From Ampullimonas aquatilis (GTDB lineage: Bacteria > Pseudomonadota > Gammaproteobacteria > Burkholderiales > Burkholderiaceae_D), in assembly GCF_049675895.1 (NCBI RefSeq), contig NZ_CP183834.1:2852001-2916000 (forward strand): DNA of 64,000 bases, read 5' to 3'. The translations under genes and the position numbers were made by a program. Within the stretch, counting starts at the first letter, position 1. The number at the start of each line of letters is the position of its first letter. Under the pieces are notes generated by a model that was not told the DNA's origin, ran no database searches, and saw only the letters and a list, made by a program, of their open reading frames with translations. Below are positions 24,675-32,654 of the stretch, one piece after another.

Positions 24675-26570
24675 CTATTCGCCCTTGGCCATGCCTTCGC
24701 GACGTGGATCGGCACCGCCCATCCAAAACAGCTCGCCATCCACCTCGGTGCGCATGATACCTTGCACACCCGAGCGCCACTCGACCTCATCAATGTGGTG
24801 TCCGCGTACTTGTAGTGCCTCCAAAATAGTCGCATCAAACTGGCCATGCTCCAGTTCGGTAAAACCATTGCGTGAACCAAAGTACGGCAGCTCGATGGCT
24901 TCCTGAATATTGAGTCCCCAGTCGAGCGCGGCAACCAGCGTTTTGGCCACATAATTAATGATCAACGGCCCACCGGGTGACCCCACACTGAGCACCAGTT
25001 GACCCGTCAGCTTGTCAAATACCAAAGTCGGTGCCATGGAACTGCGTGGCCGCTTGCCTGGCTGCACCCGATTGGCCACCGGCTGGCCATTTTCATCAGG
25101 CGTATAAGAAAAATCGGTCAGCTCGTTATTGAGCAAAAAACCATGCACCATGATGCGCGAGCCAAATGTGTCTTCAATTGTCGTCGTCATCGACACTGCA
25201 TGGCCATAACCATCCACAATCGAAAAATGCGCAGTCGCCGGGCGCTCGGGATTGACCACCGATGTTTGCGAAACCTGCGCCCCTTTGGGCTGGCCTGGCT
25301 TGGCGCGCCCCAAGTCTTTTTCGCCCAGCAAGCTGGCACGTTGTGCCAGATAAGCCGGATCAAGCAGGGAATGCGTACTGCCGCCCGGCAGCGGCACATA
25401 ATCAGTATCGGCCACATAAGCATTGCGGTCTGCATACGCCAGGCGCCCCGCTTCAGCCAGCCAGTGAATCGCACCTTCGTTGACCTGCCATTTACCCAGC
25501 GTGCCATCTTCATTCTCAGTGCGCTGTGGCTTTAAGGCGGCCATTTGCGCATCACTCAATTTGGCCTGCAAAATACCCAGAATTTGCGCCACCGCCAAAC
25601 CACCCGATGACGGCGGCGGGACACCGCAGACCCGCCATTGACGATATTCGCTACAAACTGGTTCGCGCAAAATGGCCTCATAGCCAGCCATATCGGATTC
25701 ACTCAACAAACCCGGGTTGGTGGGATGCTTTTTGACTTTATCAACAATATCCTTGGCCAGTGATCCGGTATAAAAGACATCTGCGCCATTTTTGGCAATC
25801 AGGCGTAGCACCTTGGCCAACTCAAGATTGCGAATGTAGGAACCGGCGGTTTTAGGACGGCCATCCTGGTCGTAAAAAAGCTCGGCAGCATCCGGATCAC
25901 GCTTGAGAAACTCGTCTTTTGCCAAATAAGCTGCCAACAAAGGGCTGACCGGATAACCGGTTTCGGCCAGGCGAATTGCCGGTTGAAACAACTTTGCCCA
26001 AGGTAATTTGCCATGCGCCTGATGCGCGGCCTGCAACATCCGCAACACCCCTGGCACACCGACTGACCGCCCACCCACCAGGCCATCCCAATAGGGCATG
26101 GGCTCATTATTGGCCTGCATGAACAAACGCTCAGTCGCTGCCGCCGGTGCGGTTTCGCGACCATCATAGACAGCCAGTTTGCTGCCGTCAGCATGCAGAA
26201 GGAAAGCACCGCCGCCAATCCCAGAAGATTGCGGCTCAACCACAGTCATCACCATTTGCACCGCAATGGCGGCATCAACCGCCGTACCACCCGCTTTAAG
26301 AATCTGAAAACCCGCATCACTCGCCAACGGGTGTGGCGCAGCAACCATGATTTTCTTGCCCAATGCACTCATCACAGGCGTGGTTGCCACACCTGGTATG
26401 GGTAAATCCGAAGGTGGCTGATAAGTCCAGCCAGCATTGTTTTTAATTGGCGCCTGAGTACAAGCCCCCAGTACCAGACTGACAACCAACAGCAAGCCCA
26501 TTAAATTGGGTGAACGCTTAGGCACAGCGGATTGTGGATGCTCGATCGACCGAATTCGCAGATAAGGCAT
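24675..26570 (-). CDS. ggt: Gamma-glutamyltransferase, lipoprotein-type signal
   Basis: A 631-residue gamma-glutamyltranspeptidase precursor that hydrolyses or transfers the gamma-glutamyl group of glutathione in the periplasm. The autoprocessing nucleophile is Thr446 in PATAHFSIVD, where most homologues have TTH rather than TAH. Other family motifs are SSGIGGGAF, PPPSSGG and SVGSPGG. The N-terminus has a signal with lipobox LGAC (Cys37), so membrane anchoring is likely. The start may instead be the Met 23 codons further in. It converges on the decarboxylase gene. Confidence 0.93.
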   Translation of the reverse strand: MPYLRIRSIEHPQSAVPKRSPNLMGLLLVVSLVLGACTQAPIKNNAGWTYQPPSDLPIPGVATTPVMSALGKKIMVAAPHPLASDAGFQILKAGGTAVDAAIAVQMVMTVVEPQSSGIGGGAFLLHADGSKLAVYDGRETAPAAATERLFMQANNEPMPYWDGLVGGRSVGVPGVLRMLQAAHQAHGKLPWAKLFQPAIRLAETGYPVSPLLAAYLAKDEFLKRDPDAAELFYDQDGRPKTAGSYIRNLELAKVLRLIAKNGADVFYTGSLAKDIVDKVKKHPTNPGLLSESDMAGYEAILREPVCSEYRQWRVCGVPPPSSGGLAVAQILGILQAKLSDAQMAALKPQRTENEDGTLGKWQVNEGAIHWLAEAGRLAYADRNAYVADTDYVPLPGGSTHSLLDPAYLAQRASLLGEKDLGRAKPGQPKGAQVSQTSVVNPERPATAHFSIVDGYGHAVSMTTTIEDTFGSRIMVHGFLLNNELTDFSYTPDENGQPVANRVQPGKRPRSSMAPTLVFDKLTGQLVLSVGSPGGPLIINYVAKTLVAALDWGLNIQEAIELPYFGSRNGFTELEHGQFDATILEALQVRGHHIDEVEWRSGVQGIMRTEVDGELFWMGGADPRREGMAKGE

Positions 26571-26646
26571 GGATTCTGTGTCACTCCTTCACTCAGACTC
26601 TCAAGTTTACCGCGAATATGGCTGTTGCATGGGCCTTGCACCAATG

Positions 26647-26674
26647 AAAAACCCCGTCGCAAGGACGGGGTTTT
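26647..26674 (-). terminator. Rho-independent terminator of the Trp-rich protein gene
   Basis: Stem AAAACCCCGTC/GACGGGGTTTT with a five-base loop, flanked by A and T runs, 32 bases beyond the stop of the minus-strand gene at 26706. Confidence 0.85.
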
Positions 26675-26705
26675 AAGGGGTAGTCTGGCTTTGATACCAA
26701 ATTGG

Positions 26706-26969
26706 CTAGCGCACTCGGCCAATCTTGGCTTTTCCTTTGCCTTTACCATTGGTCAGATTAAATTCTCGCTCTACCCGAATCCGGCGCATTTCTTCCATTT
26801 CAAGCATTTTTTTCTTCTTGTCCAGGCCAAACAAACCCTCAAATACTTCAAACCAGATAAATGCTCCGCCCAATGGGGCCAAAACCCACCACCAGGATAT
26901 TTCTGCTACAGGACCGATTTCAAGCCATTTGCCCAAAACCAGTAATACCCCAATCCAAAGAAGTGGCAT
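26706..26969 (-). CDS. Small Trp-rich membrane protein (TIGR04438 type)
   Basis: An 87-residue protein with an N-terminal membrane segment pattern MPLLWIGVLLVLGKWLEIG and a Trp cluster SWWWVLAP, followed by a charged, basic C-terminal half (KKKKMLEMEEMRR). This matches the TIGR04438 family of small Trp-rich proteins found in Betaproteobacteria, for which no function is known. It has its own terminator and diverges from the cytochrome c gene. Confidence 0.8.
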   Translation of the reverse strand: MPLLWIGVLLVLGKWLEIGPVAEISWWWVLAPLGGAFIWFEVFEGLFGLDKKKKMLEMEEMRRIRVEREFNLTNGKGKGKAKIGRVR

Positions 26970-27085
26970 ATTTCACTCCGGTTGTGACTAAATCAACACG
27001 GTCGATTCTAGCAAGCCAAATTTCCAGCTAAAATGCACTTTCCCACAAAACGATCAATTCTCTTTCCAAATTATCAGGAGATAAT

Positions 27086-27397
27086 ATGAAATCAAAAGTA
27101 ATCGTGGCTGCATTGCTCTCACTGGGCCTGTCCACCGTTGCCATGGCAGAAGATGCCAAAGAACTCGCTGGCAAAAAATCCTGCCTGGCTTGCCACGCTA
27201 TCGACGCTAAAGTAGTCGGCCCAGCATTTAAAGATGTTGCCAAAAAATACGAAGGCCAAAAAGACGCTGAAGCCAAACTGGCTGAAAAAGTTCTGAAAGG
27301 TGGCGCCGGTGTTTGGGGTCAAGTTGCGATGCCAGCTAACCCAATCACACCAGAAGAAGCCCATACCCTGGTTCACTGGGTATTGTCTCTGAAATAA
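27086..27397 (+). CDS. Class I cytochrome c (c551/c552 type)
   Basis: A 103-residue secreted cytochrome. A signal peptide of about 21 residues ends in AMA before EDAKE. The haem site is CLACH (Cys33-His37) and the second axial ligand is Met82 in QVAMPAN. Proteins of this type shuttle electrons in the periplasm, for example to terminal oxidases or nitrite reductase. AGGAG precedes the ATG and a strong terminator follows, so it is monocistronic and probably well expressed. Confidence 0.93.
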   Translation: MKSKVIVAALLSLGLSTVAMAEDAKELAGKKSCLACHAIDAKVVGPAFKDVAKKYEGQKDAEAKLAEKVLKGGAGVWGQVAMPANPITPEEAHTLVHWVLSLK

Positions 27398-27415
27398 TCT
27401 GTTCAATGAACAGTC

Positions 27416-27443
27416 AAAAAGGGTGCCTCGTGCACCCTTTTTT
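27416..27443 (+). terminator. Rho-independent terminator after cytochrome c gene
   Basis: Stem AAAAAGGGTGC/GCACCCTTTTT with a five-base loop and T run, 19 bases after the stop. Confidence 0.9.
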
Positions 27444-27503
27444 ATTACCGCTTGCCACAGGCCAGATGACAGATAATGCAGTTTTTGCCATTTCAGTCTA
27501 GCC

Positions 27504-28013
27504 ATGACCAAGGAACGCACGCTCGATCGCATCGACTGCCAGCTGCTCAATCTGCTTCAGCAGGATAATCAGACTCCCACCCGTGAGTTGGCCGAAGCCA
27601 CCCAGGTATCACAACCGACTTGTTTGCGCCGCATTCGTGATTTACGCGACAGCAAAATTATCCAGAGTGATGTCGCCATGGTAGATCCATTTGCTTTGGG
27701 CTACGGCTTGTCCGCCTTTCTGGAAGTGTCGCTGCAAAATCAATCCGACGAATCCATGCATGCCTTTGAAGCCACCATGAATAGTGAGCCCGAAGTGCTG
27801 CAGTGCTATTTTGTATCAGGCGAGTACGATTACTTTTTGGTCGTGCATGTGGTGGATATGGAAGCCTATTACCAGTTTGTGCGACGCGTGATTTCGGGCA
27901 GCGGCAACGTCAAACACTTTCAGAGTCGCTTTCCCATGAAACGCGCCAAGTTCACCACGCGGATTGCGTTTGATGAAGCCAATGAGACCGTTCAAGTCAG
28001 AATACCCGGTTGA
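27504..28013 (+). CDS. Lrp/AsnC-family transcriptional regulator
   Basis: A 169-residue regulator with an N-terminal helix-turn-helix (DRIDCQLLNLLQQDNQTPTR, then VSQPTCLRRI) and a C-terminal RAM/AsnC ligand domain ending VKHFQSRFPMKRAKFTT. Such proteins form octamers and respond to amino acids. The target is unknown: neighbours are a cytochrome and a mechanosensitive channel, neither an obvious target. No clear ribosome site is seen before the ATG. Confidence 0.88.
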   Translation: MTKERTLDRIDCQLLNLLQQDNQTPTRELAEATQVSQPTCLRRIRDLRDSKIIQSDVAMVDPFALGYGLSAFLEVSLQNQSDESMHAFEATMNSEPEVLQCYFVSGEYDYFLVVHVVDMEAYYQFVRRVISGSGNVKHFQSRFPMKRAKFTTRIAFDEANETVQVRIPG

Positions 28014-28121
28014 TACAGCCCGGACTCGCTCATTATCTGATTAAAAAAACAAGCAGAGTTTGACCTGGATCGTGAGCCGTTCAGGCCATGCTGGCATGAT
28101 TGGCACAAGGGAGTAATGTCA

Positions 28122-28154
28122 TGACAGATTCAATCATTGATGTGCGTGCTTGAC
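28122..28154 (+). CDS. Ten-codon upstream reading frame (possible leader)
   Basis: ATG at 28122 with AAGGGAG eight bases before it opens a ten-residue frame, MTDSIIDVRA, ending at TGA 28154. The channel gene starts one base later at 28156. It may be a leader for translational coupling, or the original N-terminus of the channel separated by a frameshift. It is the best-placed ribosome site in the region. Confidence 0.35.
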
Positions 28155-28155
28155 C

Positions 28156-29670
28156 ATGCTGAGCCAGCCCGGTTTTAGCGAAGCATTAACAGCAGCAATG
28201 GTTGCTGCATTGCTGGCCGTCTGGCTAATGCGTTCGCGGCCAGAGCAGCGTGGCCTTGTCATCAACATGCTGCTGGTTGATGCACTTGGCCTGATCGCCT
28301 TGCTATCACTTGATTTTGTCCATCTCTCACAGCTGCATCCCAAACTTGGGCCGATTGCCCGCGAAGCCGCTTTAAGCTTGGTCGCCTGGGCAGTCATTCG
28401 AATTGGTGTGACCTTTCTATTTCGCATCTCGCTCAGCTTTCTCAAGCTACCCCGCATTCTGGATGATATGGTCATCGTGGGTGCCTTGCTGGCCTATGCG
28501 GTCATGCGGGTTTATCTATCACATGAGGACTTATCCAGTCTGCTCACCACATCAGCCATTATTACTGGTGCCATTGCGCTGTCGTTGCAGGACACCTTCC
28601 AAAATCTGTGGGCAGGGATTAGCCTGCAAATGGATGATGCGTTGCGCATGGGTGACTGGATTCGCATTGATAACATCATGGGGCGCATTGTCGGTGTACG
28701 TTGGCGTTATGTCGCCATTGCCACCAACAATGGCGAAACCATCCTCGTTCCCAATAATGTACTGCTGAAGAATCATATGAACCTGCTGGCGCGGCGCGGT
28801 GAACAACGCATTGGCTGGCGTCGTGCCATCTTTTTCAATATGGGTTACGACTATCCACCCGGGCAGGTGATTGAAGTAGTCGAGCAGGCATTCGCCCATG
28901 CGGGTATCGCACATGTGGCCGATCAACCGACCGCTTTTGTGGTGTGCACCGATTTTGCGGCCAGCTCGATCCAGTATGCCTTGCGCTATTGGCTGACCGA
29001 TCTCTCTCAAGACGAACAGACCGATTCGGCAGTTCGAGCACATATTTTTACCGCCCTCTTGCGGCGTGGCATGGAAATGCCCTACCCAATCAGCGAAATC
29101 ATCCATACCTCACAGGCACGTCATAAAAATGTGCGTCATCTCGATGAGCACAGTCGCAAACTGGATGCCATTGAAACCATTGATCTATTTCAGACCTTGA
29201 CTACCGATGAAAAAATCGAGCTGGCCGATCAACTTTATTCTGCACCATTTGCGCCTGGCGATCTGATCACCAAACAAGGCAACATCGCCCAATCCCTGTT
29301 CATTCTGGTTCGTGGTCGGGTACATGTGGAAGAAGATCAACACGACTCGCTAGCCGTTAGCAATAGCCATCGGCATCGGATTGCCAGCCTGGATGCGCCC
29401 AATATATTTGGTGAGCGCGCCATGCTGACTGGCGCACCGCGTCGCGCCTCAATCATCGCAGGTAGCGATGTACTTACCTATCGACTGGATCGCTCCGACT
29501 TTGAAACGCTGCTCAAGAAAAGACCTCATATTCTGGAAGGCTTATCGCAAACGCTGGCTGCGCGCCAAGCACATACCGAGGCATCACAAAAAGCACGTGA
29601 TCAAGCAATGCCCAATGACTCTGTGGCACAAGACCTGCTGAAACGGATGAGGCAATTTTTTGGTTTGTAA
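28156..29670 (+). CDS. MscS-family mechanosensitive channel with C-terminal cNMP-binding domain
   Basis: A protein of about 504 residues. Four to five membrane segments lie in the first approximately 145 residues, followed by the MscS core: SLQDTFQNLWAGISLQMDD and GDWIRIDNIMGRIVGVRWR in the pore and beta domain. From about residue 350 a cyclic-nucleotide-binding domain follows (APGDLITKQGN, IFGERAMLTGAPRRAS). It is probably an ion channel gated by tension or cyclic nucleotides in the inner membrane. The ATG at 28156 has no ribosome site of its own; a TTG two codons upstream is an alternative. Confidence 0.85.
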   Translation: MLSQPGFSEALTAAMVAALLAVWLMRSRPEQRGLVINMLLVDALGLIALLSLDFVHLSQLHPKLGPIAREAALSLVAWAVIRIGVTFLFRISLSFLKLPRILDDMVIVGALLAYAVMRVYLSHEDLSSLLTTSAIITGAIALSLQDTFQNLWAGISLQMDDALRMGDWIRIDNIMGRIVGVRWRYVAIATNNGETILVPNNVLLKNHMNLLARRGEQRIGWRRAIFFNMGYDYPPGQVIEVVEQAFAHAGIAHVADQPTAFVVCTDFAASSIQYALRYWLTDLSQDEQTDSAVRAHIFTALLRRGMEMPYPISEIIHTSQARHKNVRHLDEHSRKLDAIETIDLFQTLTTDEKIELADQLYSAPFAPGDLITKQGNIAQSLFILVRGRVHVEEDQHDSLAVSNSHRHRIASLDAPNIFGERAMLTGAPRRASIIAGSDVLTYRLDRSDFETLLKKRPHILEGLSQTLAARQAHTEASQKARDQAMPNDSVAQDLLKRMRQFFGL

Positions 29671-29741
29671 TCAAGATCCGCTGAACTTGGAAACTTAAAT
29701 TCTGCTACGCTCATTGTCTTTATTGCCAGCAAGGAGTAATC

Positions 29742-30215
29742 ATGGCCCAGCCATCAACTGACACCACAACGCCAAAGCTTTACCTGGATGATTTATCTGT
29801 CGGGATGCGCTATCACAGCGCTGAATATGCAATGGATAAAGCCGCTATCGTCAGCTTTGCCGAACAGTTTGATCCGCAACCGTTTCATCTGAATGAGGCT
29901 GCGGCCCAAGCCAGTTTTTTTGATGGCCTGGCTGCCAGTGGCTGGCATACCGCCGCAATTACCATGCGCCTGCTAGTCACCAGTGGCATGCCGCTGGCTG
30001 ATGGACTGATTGGCGCGGGTGGTGAAATCAGCTGGCCACAGCCAACCCGGCCTGACGACATCCTGCATGTAGAGAGCGAGATCGTGGCTATTACACCATC
30101 ACGCTCCAAACCCAATCAGGGAATGGTGACGGTGCGCAGTGAAACGCTGAATCAGGATCATCAGATCAAGCAACTGATGATTGCCAAGTTGCTGGTGTTT
30201 CGTCGCCCCATATGA
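29742..30215 (+). CDS. MaoC-like (R)-hydratase family protein
   Basis: A 157-residue hot-dog fold protein. The hydratase-2 motif is present as FAEQFDPQPFHLNEAAAQAS with Asp44 and His49, then FFDGLAASGWH. Family members hydrate trans-2-enoyl-CoA or act on related thioesters; the substrate is unknown. AAGGAG precedes the ATG. It stands alone between the channel gene and the convergent terC. Confidence 0.88.
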   Translation: MAQPSTDTTTPKLYLDDLSVGMRYHSAEYAMDKAAIVSFAEQFDPQPFHLNEAAAQASFFDGLAASGWHTAAITMRLLVTSGMPLADGLIGAGGEISWPQPTRPDDILHVESEIVAITPSRSKPNQGMVTVRSETLNQDHQIKQLMIAKLLVFRRPI

Positions 30216-30256
30216 CTTGCAATTAACTTCGCAGCAAGACTATTGAAGATTGATTG

Positions 30257-30973
30257 CTAACGTGATTTTTTCCTGCGCAATTTGATGTTGAGCATTTCAA
30301 CACCCAGAGAAAAAGCCATCGCAAAATAGATATAACCCTTGGGTACATGATGCCCCATACCCTCGGCAACCAGCGTCACACCGACGACAATCAGAAATGA
30401 TAAAGCCAGCATTTTGATGGTTGGGTTGTCAGACACAAAGCGGCCAATTGCGGCGGCAAACAACATCATCAAACCCACTGAAGCAATCACGGCAGCAATC
30501 ATCACAGCGACCTGATCCACCATACCCACAGCCGTGATGATGGAGTCGAGTGAAAAAACAATATCAATCACCATGATCTGCAGGATGATCCCGGTAAAGC
30601 TGACTGGCTTGATTTTTTTGGTCAACTCTTCTTCATCATGCTCAAACTCATGATGGACTTCCTTGGTGCTTTTGTAGAGCAGAAATATGCCACCCGCAAT
30701 CAAAATCAGATCTCTACCCGAGATAGGACGATCCAGCACAGTAAAAAATGGTTCAGTCAACCCAATGATCCACGACAACACCAGCAACAAACCAATGCGC
30801 ATGAACATTGCCATAAACAAGCCAAGGCGACGCGCCAGATTATGTTGCTCAGCAGGCAGACGATCCACCAGAATCGAAATGAAAATCACATTATCGATAC
30901 CCAGAACCAGCTCTAGTGCCGTCAGGGTGAAAAAGGAAATCCAGGCTGCGGGGGAAGTCAGTAACTCAATCAC
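30257..30973 (-). CDS. TerC-family integral membrane protein
   Basis: A 238-residue protein with about seven membrane helices. Characteristic TerC motifs include ELVLGIDNVIFISIL near the start and VFSLDSIITAVGMV in the middle, with acidic residues inside helices. TerC proteins are linked to metal ion homeostasis (manganese export) and tellurite tolerance, but this subgroup has no defined substrate. No riboswitch-like structure was seen upstream. Confidence 0.88.
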   Translation of the reverse strand: MIELLTSPAAWISFFTLTALELVLGIDNVIFISILVDRLPAEQHNLARRLGLFMAMFMRIGLLLVLSWIIGLTEPFFTVLDRPISGRDLILIAGGIFLLYKSTKEVHHEFEHDEEELTKKIKPVSFTGIILQIMVIDIVFSLDSIITAVGMVDQVAVMIAAVIASVGLMMLFAAAIGRFVSDNPTIKMLALSFLIVVGVTLVAEGMGHHVPKGYIYFAMAFSLGVEMLNIKLRRKKSR

Positions 30974-31041
30974 GTTGATCTCGAATCAAAAATCTAGAGG
31001 AAATGGCGGTTCCTAATGAATAGGCCGATGAGTGTAATGAC

Positions 31042-31329
31042 TCACTCGTCCACATCACTGATGGTTTGCATACCAGCATGCAATAACTCGCCAACCAGCT
31101 CACTTAAAGAAATCTGACGAGCTTCGGCTTCTTCGTGTAACTGTTTGACAAGCTCACTTTTGAGTTTGACGGCAAAAGGCACCAGACCCAGCTCCTGATC
31201 ACGTTTGCGTTGTTCGCGTTTGTCGAGTGGCTGCGATGATTGCACACCAAAACGGCCCGGAATACTTGCCAGATTCATCTTGCTGCGAATCTTCAAACCT
31301 TTGTTTTTTTCGAGATCAGTTTTTTTCAC
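31042..31329 (-). CDS. Small protein with ribbon-helix-helix-like C-terminus
   Basis: A 95-residue, charged protein I do not recognise by name. The C-terminal half (VPFAVKLKSELVKQLHEEAE, then ISLSELVGELLHAGMQ) has the strand-helix-helix pattern of ribbon-helix-helix DNA-binding proteins. The N-terminal half is basic and probably disordered. It starts next to the region upstream of cspA, on the opposite strand. Function unknown; a small regulator is possible. Confidence 0.65.
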   Translation of the reverse strand: MKKTDLEKNKGLKIRSKMNLASIPGRFGVQSSQPLDKREQRKRDQELGLVPFAVKLKSELVKQLHEEAEARQISLSELVGELLHAGMQTISDVDE

Positions 31330-31612
31330 TTTAATTGGTCGGCTAATAATAATGAGCGCATTTTAGACGGTTTAATCCAGTTCAGCCTAATTGCCCATGG
31401 CTTGAAGATCGAATCAAATCACTTATTTAAGCCCAGGCAAAATAAAACCTTTTATTTAAATGAAAGTGTGAGACAATTGTCGAGCAGGTCTTCTAGTAGC
31501 CTTTCCGGCATCTCCATTTTTTTCAAATTGGCTATCGGTTGGTTTTTCTTCCAGCCTTGCACCCAAACAACGCACATGCGTTGATTACTCAACATTTTTA
31601 CAGGATTTATCA

Positions 31613-31816
31613 ATGGCTACAGGTATTGTCAAATGGTTTAATGATGCCAAAGGTTTCGGTTTTATCAGCCCAGATGGTGGCGGTGAAGATCTCTTCGCTC
31701 ACTTCTCAGCTATTCAAGACGCAGGCTTCAAAACCCTCAAAGAAAATCAAAAAGTGTCTTTTGATATTGCAACTGGCCCTAAAGGCAAACAAGCTTCCAA
31801 TATCAAACCGCTGTAA
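31613..31816 (+). CDS. cspA: Cold shock protein, CspA family
   Basis: A 67-residue single cold-shock domain with RNP1 (KGFGFI, 13-18) and RNP2 (LFAHF, 27-31). It binds single-stranded RNA and DNA as an RNA chaperone. The nearly 280-base space upstream, AT-rich with T tracts, could supply a long untranslated leader, as known for cspA mRNAs. Whether it is cold-induced cannot be told. A strong terminator follows. Confidence 0.95.
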   Translation: MATGIVKWFNDAKGFGFISPDGGGEDLFAHFSAIQDAGFKTLKENQKVSFDIATGPKGKQASNIKPL

Positions 31817-31832
31817 TTCATCACAGCAACAC

Positions 31833-31867
31833 AAAAAAATGGCCCGGGTCACCGGGCATTTTTTTTC
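31833..31867 (+). terminator. Rho-independent terminator after cspA
   Basis: A-run, stem around CCCGG/CCGGG with loop GTCA, and a run of eight T, 17 bases after the cspA stop. It separates cspA from infA. Confidence 0.85.
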
Positions 31868-31901
31868 CTTTTTCCCTTTCGCAAGCCAACCGGAGAACAT
31901 A

Positions 31902-32168
31902 TTGGCCAAAGAAGATCTCATTGAACTGGAAGGCCTTGTTTCTGAAGTTCTGCCCGATACCCGCTACCGTGTTGTGTTGGATAATGGTTTTGAAATCATT
32001 TCCTACGTTTCGGGCAAAATGAAAATGCACCGCATCAAGATCCTCGCCGGTGATCGCGTTACCGTTGAAATGTCGCCCTACGATCTGACTAAAGGCCGTA
32101 TCCGCTTTCGTCACAAAGATGAACGTGCCACCACCAATACTGCACGTCGCACCTATCGTCCTCGCTAA
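31902..32168 (+). CDS. infA: Translation initiation factor IF-1, extended form
   Basis: An 88-residue protein that starts at TTG 31902 (AKEDLIELEGLVSEVLP), with CGGAG before it. The S1-like fold matches IF-1 (SGKMKMHRIKILAGDRVTVE, then SPYDLTKGRIRFR). It carries a basic tail of about 16 residues after the usual end. This longer form resembles the second IF-1 gene of Burkholderiales located away from the ribosomal protein operon. An upstream in-frame extension is rejected because it reads through cspA and its terminator. Confidence 0.92.
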   Translation: MAKEDLIELEGLVSEVLPDTRYRVVLDNGFEIISYVSGKMKMHRIKILAGDRVTVEMSPYDLTKGRIRFRHKDERATTNTARRTYRPR

Positions 32169-32351
32169 AGTGTCTGCTTCTGATAGCAGACCATTATCAT
32201 ACTGGCAATACTGAATGCTTTTGCTATCAGCTTCGACTAGGGTGGTTTCTTGTCTCGTCAGGTATGCTTAGGTTGCTACCATGTGCCTTTCTGGAATTAG
32301 TCACGCAATCTGTTCGGATGCACTGATTCCATTGATAACGCCACCATTTGC
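32169..32351. other. Spacer downstream of infA
   Basis: No gene seen. A 7-base-pair hairpin (GTCTGCT at 32172, AGCAGAC at 32185) just after infA lacks a T run and may be a weak terminator. Together with the stretch to 32654 this is a long intergenic region that also holds a small reading frame, a repeat and the dadA terminator, listed separately. Confidence 0.5.
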
Positions 32352-32465
32352 TTAAGCTGCTCGTGCTATTCCCATTTGCCCAATGAGCGCCTTTTCACTG
32401 CTATCACGCAGACCATAAAATAGCGCAACAAATCCCACTACGCACCTGATTAAATCAATCAACAT
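32352..32465 (-). CDS. Possible 37-residue hydrophobic small protein
   Basis: A short frame starting MLIDLIRCVVGFVALFYGL, followed by a polar tail ending in IARAA. GAGAG lies six bases before the ATG. The N-terminal half could be a single membrane segment. There is no known homologue I can name, and a frame of this length can arise by chance. It lies in the space between infA and dadA, transcribed toward infA. Confidence 0.25.
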   Translation of the reverse strand: MLIDLIRCVVGFVALFYGLRDSSEKALIGQMGIARAA

Positions 32466-32479
32466 CCTATACTCTCAGG

Positions 32480-32548
32480 GAGTTCATGTTTATTTAAGCT
32501 CATACAGTGCGTAAGTAAATGATAATTTTAAATACCCTATAGCAGTAT
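32480..32548 (+). repeat. Interspersed intergenic repeat, copy D
   Basis: GAGTTC at 32480, AGTGCG at 32506 and CAGTAT ending at 32548 keep the exact spacing of the family. ATACT upstream (near 32469) aligns with copies A and E. It is located between infA and the dadA terminator, not directly before a gene on its own strand. Confidence 0.65.
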
Positions 32549-32557
32549 CCACTAAAT

Positions 32558-32602
32558 AAAAAGAGCATCATTCAATCGATCTGACTTGATGACGCTCTTT
32601 TT
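32558..32602 (-). terminator. Rho-independent terminator of dadA
   Basis: AAAAAGAGC/GCTCTTTTT outer stem extended by ATCA/TGAT with a longer loop. On the minus strand it lies 53 bases beyond the dadA stop and ends in a T run. Confidence 0.8.
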
Positions 32603-32654
32603 AACAATCTGCGCAGTTTGTAGTGGGCACACCTGCTGATATGCCATCCTGGTT

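Noticed and set aside
31539..31901. In-frame upstream extension of infA
   Set aside because: It would run through cspA in another frame and through the cspA terminator. The TTG at 31902 with its ribosome site gives the known IF-1 N-terminus.
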